The notes beneath the pieces were generated by a model. It ran no database searches and was not told the origin of the DNA. It saw nothing but the letters and a program-made list of their open reading frames with translations. The translations under genes were made by a program, and so were the position numbers. Shown here one piece after another: positions 57,882 through 64,000 of a stretch of DNA of 64,000 nucleotides. Position 1 is the stretch's first letter, and each line of letters starts with the position of its first letter. Source of the DNA: Siphonodentalium dalli (Eukaryota; Mollusca; Scaphopoda; Gadilida; Siphonodentaliidae); contig CP136064.1 in assembly GCA_032622095.1 (NCBI GenBank), positions 114,626,004 through 114,690,003 on the forward strand, in the 5' to 3' direction.

Positions 57882-59002
57882 GTACACACACAACAAATTT
57901 ATTTATATTTATAATAAACACTTCACTGTGGAACATGTGTATACTGCCATGATTGTTATGTGCACATGTAAATTACACTATAGTTTATAACTTTTCTAAT
58001 TCAGTCCCATAGGACAACATATTTAGTGGGCATAATATTTACACAAGACTTCATTATGTTATCGTATAGGCTGCATGTACTGTAATTGATATGTATGTTT
58101 AACCTAAATGAATCTTATCTTATCAGGGTCTCCGTCCTGAGTTTGGTTCATGGTTTTAACCAAAATTGTTATGGATGTTCAGCGTCACGATGACTTTCAA
58201 TTCGTATTGTTTGCAGATTTAGTTTTCGGCTTGTTAAGTTCTAGAATTATTCTTATTCACCTATTTTGAAAAAAAAACTTAATATCGCTAAGATTTGCAC
58301 ACAACAATCTAATTGAAATTGTGCATAAATCTCCACCATTTTGGGAACTATTACATGGGTTCATCGTATATACATGTTTTGTTGTTTTGGTAGATTCAAT
58401 ATGTTAACGTTATCATTCTTAGTTTAACGAGGTCAGAATTGATTCTTGTTTCGATTAATGGTCTGTAGATATAACCGAAAAGTTTGAAAACAAATTCTAC
58501 AACGCCCAGCGTGTTATATGGTAACTTATAAATGCATAGGCTTAATAGGAATATTTATTTCTCATAATGCCACGCGTTATTTCATAAGAGAGTCGCCAAA
58601 GTAGACAGTACAATTAAAACGACCGCAAAAGTTTGATATTATTTCCGACAACCAAGTCATACAGTCGCTGTGACACGTTGTCACTCAAAACAATCTAATT
58701 ATCGTTTAATCAAATAACGTCATAAATTCGTCGAGGTTGATTGGCCAGTGGATCTGTATGCACGCACTGTTCAATTAATCAACCTTTGCAACACGTGGCC
58801 TTGTTTATTTCGACTGTATCACGAGTTGTTGGTTTCAATTTCAATTCTATGCACATGTTGAAATATATTGGTACTTATGGTACTTGGTATTGTCAGGGCA
58901 GTACTACCCGAAGCAATGATGATGCAATAAGGGGTCTTTTTTAGAACAATGTTTCCGTCTGACATGTGTATTCAAATCACGCTTTCTCCTAAATGTGTGT
59001 AC
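57882..59002. other. Interior of the TIR element, unassigned
   Basis: No recognised gene. A 67-codon plus-strand ORF at 58741-58944 has no motif. Confidence 0.45.
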
Positions 59003-59242
59003 TCATTTCGAACAGAGGCTGTGATATGCATGCTTGGAGCGATTGTGGCTCGCTAATTCTTCTTCTGTTGAAAAAAACTGAGTGCACGCCGAACATTTCG
59101 GGGATTCGTCACCAACATGTATTTTAAGATGCCGCTTTAGGTTGTAATTTGTAGAAAAATATTTTCCGCACAAGTATCATCTGGCTTTCCCTAACGCTTC
59201 TTCTATAGGCACAATTTCCAATGGCGCGTCTGATTCAGACAT
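59003..59242 (-). pseudogene. C2H2 zinc-finger gene fragment with TGA at a zinc-ligand position
   Basis: Begins MSESDAPLEIVPIEEALGKA at ATG 59242 and runs about 79 codons to TGA at 59003. The first finger reads (TGA)-YLC-GKYF-x6-LKRHLKIH. The TGA (59177-59179) sits exactly where the first Cys of C-x2-C-x12-H-x3-H should be. A linker HVGDESPK leads to a complete second finger CSACTQFF...LASHNRSKH (C-x2-C-x12-H-x4-H). C2H2 proteins bind DNA or RNA in the nucleus. A Cys TGT/TGC to TGA change is the simplest reading, giving a pseudogene. It lies between the inverted arms, so a captured gene fragment is likely. Function is unknown. Confidence 0.75.
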
Positions 59243-59770
59243 GGTGTTTCATAATACTAAATTCGAGATGCCACAAAATATCCGCGCAACACATAAGGGA
59301 CCTGATGAATTGACCTATCAAGGGATTAATTATACTTTAATTAAGCCTTCAGTGCCCGGTGATTTTATGCGGACTGGCTGTTTTTGCTTTGTTCACAGAC
59401 AGAGATAATTGTTGTGATTATAGCTCAACTCGTGCAAACATTCACGATACCCGATGATGAGTATAATGTGTCATGCATCATAAATTTATTTGTCTTCAGG
59501 GAGAGTATTTGTTTTGTTGTGGGGGTCTTAACCTCTGTCAAACCATTCAACAGAGAAAACTGTATACCACAGCACATGGTGGCAGTCAGGCGAGAAATTT
59601 CCAATGATAATTCTTATACAAAACATCACAAGAAAAAAAGATAAATATTTATACGTGCTCTATCCGCGATATATATATATAGCTTCATCTGAGGAAGATA
59701 CGCTATTTATCAAAACCGCATGGTCTGGTTTGATTTTGTTTAAACATGGTGTTGTAGGTTGGTAAGCTCA
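59243..59770. other. Interior of the TIR element, unassigned
   Basis: An 86-codon plus-strand ORF (59384-59644) ends in a Lys-rich tail but matches nothing I know. Confidence 0.4.
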
Positions 59771-59778
59771 CATTGTGA

Positions 59779-60586
59779 GGGGTGAGACTAATTACCGCCC
59801 GGGGACCGCCCGGTGGCCCCACGTGCCCGTGGACACAATATCTCGACGTTATAACGTAGCGACATGCCACCTGAGGGCAACATAGAAAAATTTACTCGCT
59901 CGCTCGTCTCCGGCCGGTCATATTAACCCCACCATTGCCGATATTGGCTAAAAGAGCCTGGGTGATTACTGATGTCTTCGTGTGTTTTCAGACAGATTCT
60001 TTTGGTGATTCTCGGTAGTGCAATACACCTGAGTGTTAATTCCATATATTGACTCGTTGACGCGTCCACGGCCGATGTTATTAACCCCTCAAATTCCGGA
60101 AAAATAGTGTATAAACAAAAAGAACCTTGGGACCTCCAGGGCGGCCCCATGGGCCCGTGGACACTATATATCGACGTTATAACATAGCGACATACCCCAC
60201 GAGGTCAACATAGAAAATGGTACTCGCTCGCTCGACTCCGGTCGGTGTTATTAACCCCTCAAAATCAGATAAAATGGTATATAAACAAAAAGAACATTGG
60301 GACCGCCCGGGAGGCCCCATGGGCACGTGGACACTATATCTCGACGTTATACCGTAGCGACATACCCCACGAGGTCAACATAGAAAATGGTACTCGCTCG
60401 CTCGACTCCGGCCGGTGTTATTAACCCCTCAAAATCAGATAAAATGGTATATAAACAAAAAGAACACTGGGACCGCCCGGGAGATATTGTGTCCACGTGC
60501 ACGTGGGGCCACCCGGGCTGTCCCGGGCGGTCCCCGGGCGGCCCCGGACGGTCCCGGGCGGTCCCGGGCGGTAATTAGTCACACCG
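59779..60586. mobile_element. GC-rich non-autonomous element with 8-bp duplication and 170-bp tandem repeats
   Basis: CATTGTGA lies directly outside both ends (59771-59778 and 60587-60594). The termini are inverted around ACTAATTACCGCCCGGG and CCCGGGCGGTAATTAGT. The interior repeats GGTACTCGCTCGCTCGACTC and TTAACCCCTCAAAATCAGAT with a 170-bp period (about 60211 and 60381), with diverged partial units before. The right end carries many CCCGGGCGGTC units. An 8-bp duplication suggests a hAT-like mechanism. No transposase. Confidence 0.8.
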
Positions 60587-60596
60587 CATTGTGATG

Positions 60597-61612
60597 ATAT
60601 ATGTTCGGATGTTTAGTGTGTTAACATAGAATCGTTACAATTTTATCTGATGACTCTTTAAAAAGCCAGAATTGCATAATTTGGAGCAATACGATATATG
60701 TATATTCTTTCGGTTTCATTGTCGCGTAACGGTCTACTCGAGTGGGAACGAGTCATAATGTCTGTACAATAAACATGATTAGAACAAATCGTTGATACGC
60801 CGTGTCGTCCGGCATGTGTGGTATATATACAAACTCCAAGCATGTTAATACTAAACGAATATCCGATTAGCTGCATGCAAGCGAACGGCAGCATTCACGT
60901 GCGTGTGATCAGGCATCGCGTTATCATTCATTCACGTTCTTGAGATCTCAAATCTGAATGCTGAGATGGATGTTCAATTAATTTCAATTGAAACATATTC
61001 ATAATATATATGCACACAATATTTCGAATATCTTATGGAATCATATTTTCGATGTCATTCGCAGTCCAATTGATCAGTCTCAGATACACATAAACACTCG
61101 AAAACTCACCAGAACTCCTTAAGTAATACGCATATTTACTGCACAGAAACTCGGCGTTTGGTCGGATCTTCATCTGTGCTATTCGGATCTTTCTGGACCG
61201 ACAGTGGTCCCTTCATATCGCGCGGATATTGAGAACGACACGGATTTTTTAATATTCTGTCAAATCCTATGCTTCATTGACAGATTCGACTATATACCGG
61301 AATTTGTTTTGGAAGCATGGAAGTTCAGGAACTATACTAGTGAATGGATGTTCTCGAAAATTTGTGTGAGCAAAAGCAAAAACATCATTGAAAAAATTCG
61401 CCAAAAAACATTAATGGTCTGATCTGGGAAAATTGCTTGACAACTGGCGGATAAATACTTCTGCTTCGTGTGGTCATACACATACGATGCTCGAGGTCTG
61501 TTTTACAATGAGAAACAAACATATCCCCATATCATATACGTGAAAATGACTTTCCCATTTCCTCGGCTTTGGCCGTATCCTCGGCTTTAGCCGTACCACG
61601 TACACGGGGGTG
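60597..61612. mobile_element. Right arm of the ~1-kb inverted repeat
   Basis: Inverse of 56844-57881, beginning ATATGTTCGGATGTTTAGTG and ending CCGTACCACGTACACGGGGG. The two arms differ by scattered substitutions and small indels. The doubled CCTCGGCTT(T/A)(G/A)GCCGTA block is retained. A 72-codon ORF at 61204-61422 is not conserved in the other arm. Confidence 0.88.
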
Positions 61613-63784
61613 ATATCTACCTCCATGAGAATATATTCACGAATCCCACCGTTCTGTCTTACATATAAAGTGGGCATGCATTCGATCTGAACTGATCATG
61701 TCCTTATACAACGACCCATCAACGCACGGAGCATCGAACGAAAATGTCGTGCGATTCAATGGCATAGACGAATCTATTCATTTTGGTGAAATTGTTTCCT
61801 GAGCTCCGGAGGGCTGACAATGTGTTTATATTAGCAGCAATCACCGTATGCGTATGTCCAAAGCAGCGGCTGTTCAACAATTCAATAGCGAAACATAATT
61901 ATCGTGCATTAGTCTAACATAACTGACACACATCGCGGCTGGTCCGATTTCAAGTGTTGGATATTTTGTATAACAGGTACATTTTCACAGGTGCATGCAG
62001 TACCTATCCTGTACAGAATGCAACATGTGGAGAATGAATTCCAAAATATGTCACATTCAAATATGTTCCCATAAAAATACCGTATACAGATCCTCGGCAA
62101 TCGAATATTTCGATACGGATCGTAGTTGGTATAGAAGATACATGGCTGTTGTCTGGTTGAAGACTGGATCTCGATGAGTTGTCTTACGTGGTAGTCATAT
62201 CCACAGGCAGCTTAAATGAATGCGCCTGCTTTAGTCTCTAGGGACAGCAAACCGTCAACAATTATAATTATCACTGTGATATTTTCATCTAGGGGATTCA
62301 GTTGTGGATTGTGAACTTGCAATTAAATCTGCTTTTGTGATAATGTTCTGCACATTTGGCTGTTCTGATCTGAGTATCCATTGGCGGTTCGAGTGACCAC
62401 AATGTGAGGGAAGTATACAGCATTAGCTTATTCAGAGAGAGACATATATTCCAAATTTACTCCATAAGTGTCATATGATAACTGTTTAGTCCCATGTAGT
62501 ACAAAATTGTTACAGGGCAATTTTACAGTAGCACGAAAATTAACGAAATATACTTCACCAGCAAAGTATTATACGGTATTTGTCAACACATATTTGCAGG
62601 AATCATGTAATGCTGGATTGTACATTTAGAGTGAGAGGCATATGGTCATCAGTGCTAACGTAAGGTTTTGTTAACACCATTATCACAGAGTGCATGGCCT
62701 TCTGTTGGTTTAAGAAAGTGAACCACGTGCACGTGCACATGAGTAAAAAATGCAACCCGACGCGGCACCTTCAAACTTATATTGATATTCTACATCCGAA
62801 AATAATGAGATGGAATCTATGCTCGGCCTCATTGGTGACACAGGTCCAGTATGGTAAATATGACCGTTCAGCATTCCGGTTAGAGGAGTGAAATTCGTTG
62901 CGGTAATAAAATTAGATCCTTGAATACCATGTAAATTTACCGAATAACCAACATTTACAACACAAAGTAAAATTCCGAGCGATCATGGAACTATATCCAC
63001 ACGAGAACAACATATCACTGAGGGTTGAGTAATGATCAACTCCGAGAGACGTAACTATGTAATTTGTCCAAGTAGACTCGGTGGGAGGGGGGGGGGGGGG
63101 GCTGTGAGTGACATAAATAACTATGGCATTGCAATTACGACGCAAAATTGTCACTAAAGTGTATCATAATAAACCACAACACATACATGTATTATGCCTG
63201 TGATACGTGTGACGCCAGCCATTAGGGCGGAAGAGAACGTTGATTGTAGGAATTTAGTCATGGCAACACGCGACGTCACAGCAACATCACCATATTGTTC
63301 TCAATATTTAACGAATGAATTTTCAGTTTGAAATTTTGCACTGTGATGTATAAGTAATAATATTGGAATGATAATATAATTACACAGGTTAAAAGCATAA
63401 CGCAGAATCACAAACTATTCATACATTTCTTCCCGATTTATTAGTTTGCGTGTTGGAATGAAGCCTTAAACTGCGTAGTAATATTAGGAAACCATGCAAC
63501 ACTATTCCTTAAGTATTACATGCATGGAGACTGTACCTAAATGCAGACATTCATGGGGCCATACCCTACTACTACTCAACAGAAAATGTCCAATAAAAGA
63601 ATTAATATGAGTCAAGAATGAGATTTAAATACACTCACGTACACAAATAATCACGTATAACAACCTGATAATTATAACGGAAATGAGTAAAAGGCTTATT
63701 ACGCCACAAGGTGGTGTTGCTAGTTTTGCAGATTTTGAGATTCTGTGGTCCAGTGGGCGAATGTATCGTGGGAGATTTTTTTTT
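61613..63784. other. Unassigned interval with one poly-G tract (63086-63102)
   Basis: No gene, RNA gene or bounded repeat recognised. ORFs are all under 81 codons and lack motifs. Confidence 0.45.
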
Positions 63785-63955
63785 GTACCTTACTCAATCG
63801 TACCGATATAATCACGTAGATGCTGAATTTGCAAAGTTAACGCCACCGGTGTATAATATGTTTTTGAAAATATGACTCAATCGTATCGATTGTCAGGACA
63901 GGCTGAAATTGTAAACTTAAAGTCACCGGTGTAATAATATGTTCTTGAAAATATA
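63785..63955 (+). repeat. About 84-bp tandem repeat at the window end
   Basis: ACTCAATCGTA(C/T)CGAT recurs at about 63791 and 63875, followed in both by a GCTGAA-TT segment, CACCGGTGTA and ATATGTT(T/C)TTGAAAATAT. Two units visible. Confidence 0.7.
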
Positions 63956-64000
63956 AATAATCTGATAGCCTGAAAATAATGTACAACCCATTGGGAGCCC

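Noticed and set aside
56844-61612. Polinton/Maverick, because of the ~1-kb inverted ends
   Set aside because: The interior is only 2.7 kb, with no polymerase, integrase or capsid ORF.
1-64000. tRNA or rRNA genes and bacterial-type operons
   Set aside because: No cloverleaf, rRNA-like segment or tightly packed ORF cluster was recognised by eye; a covariance search was not possible here.

Overview
The window is eukaryotic, AT-rich and dominated by repeats. Long microsatellites, satellites, foldback elements with exact target-site duplications, Helitron-like units, a MULE DNA transposon and APE-endonuclease LINEs point to a repeat-rich marine invertebrate genome. A mollusc-like lophotrochozoan is my best guess, but this rests on repeat style and not on any host gene. 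I recognise no intact host protein-coding gene. Small host exons flanked by introns could be hidden, because without a search they cannot be told from chance ORFs.

Layout. 1-2.3 kb: a 93-bp satellite, then a 293-bp repeat. 2.7-3.2 kb: a dispersed repeat with a GGAC-type tail. 4.38-5.1 kb: a 42-bp palindrome-rich minisatellite. 6.4-8.9 kb: a (CA)n tract and three or four Helitron-like units loaded with nuclear-receptor-like half-sites. 10-28 kb: small DNA elements, several with clear target duplications (TTAA at 10276 and 17734, TA at 19717, 8 bp at 22096), local duplications and poly-G tracts. 28.7-34.7 kb: a nearly full-length two-ORF LINE (LINE-A, plus strand), inactivated by stops, frameshifts and a changed RT active-site residue. 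35-40 kb: more tandem repeats.

40.1-55.9 kb is the most structured region. Long inverted repeats built of ~206-bp subrepeats enclose a broken MULE transposase (52.2-54.4 kb). They also enclose a minus-strand LINE relative (LINE-B) that has ORF1 and an open endonuclease ORF but no reverse transcriptase. LINE-B ORF1 is split by a 2.3-kb TA-flanked element (47155-49466) and by a 5'-truncated third LINE (LINE-C, about 43035-46857). Removing each insert on paper restores the reading frame, which gives the order of insertion.

56.8-61.6 kb: a pair of ~1-kb inverted arms encloses a C2H2 zinc-finger gene fragment, whose first zinc-ligand Cys codon is a TGA, and a GC-rich 0.8-kb element with an 8-bp target duplication. 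61.6-64 kb: nothing recognised apart from a poly-G tract and a short terminal tandem repeat.

The genes here do not form a host pathway. They are layers of mobile DNA whose mutual interruptions can be read like strata.
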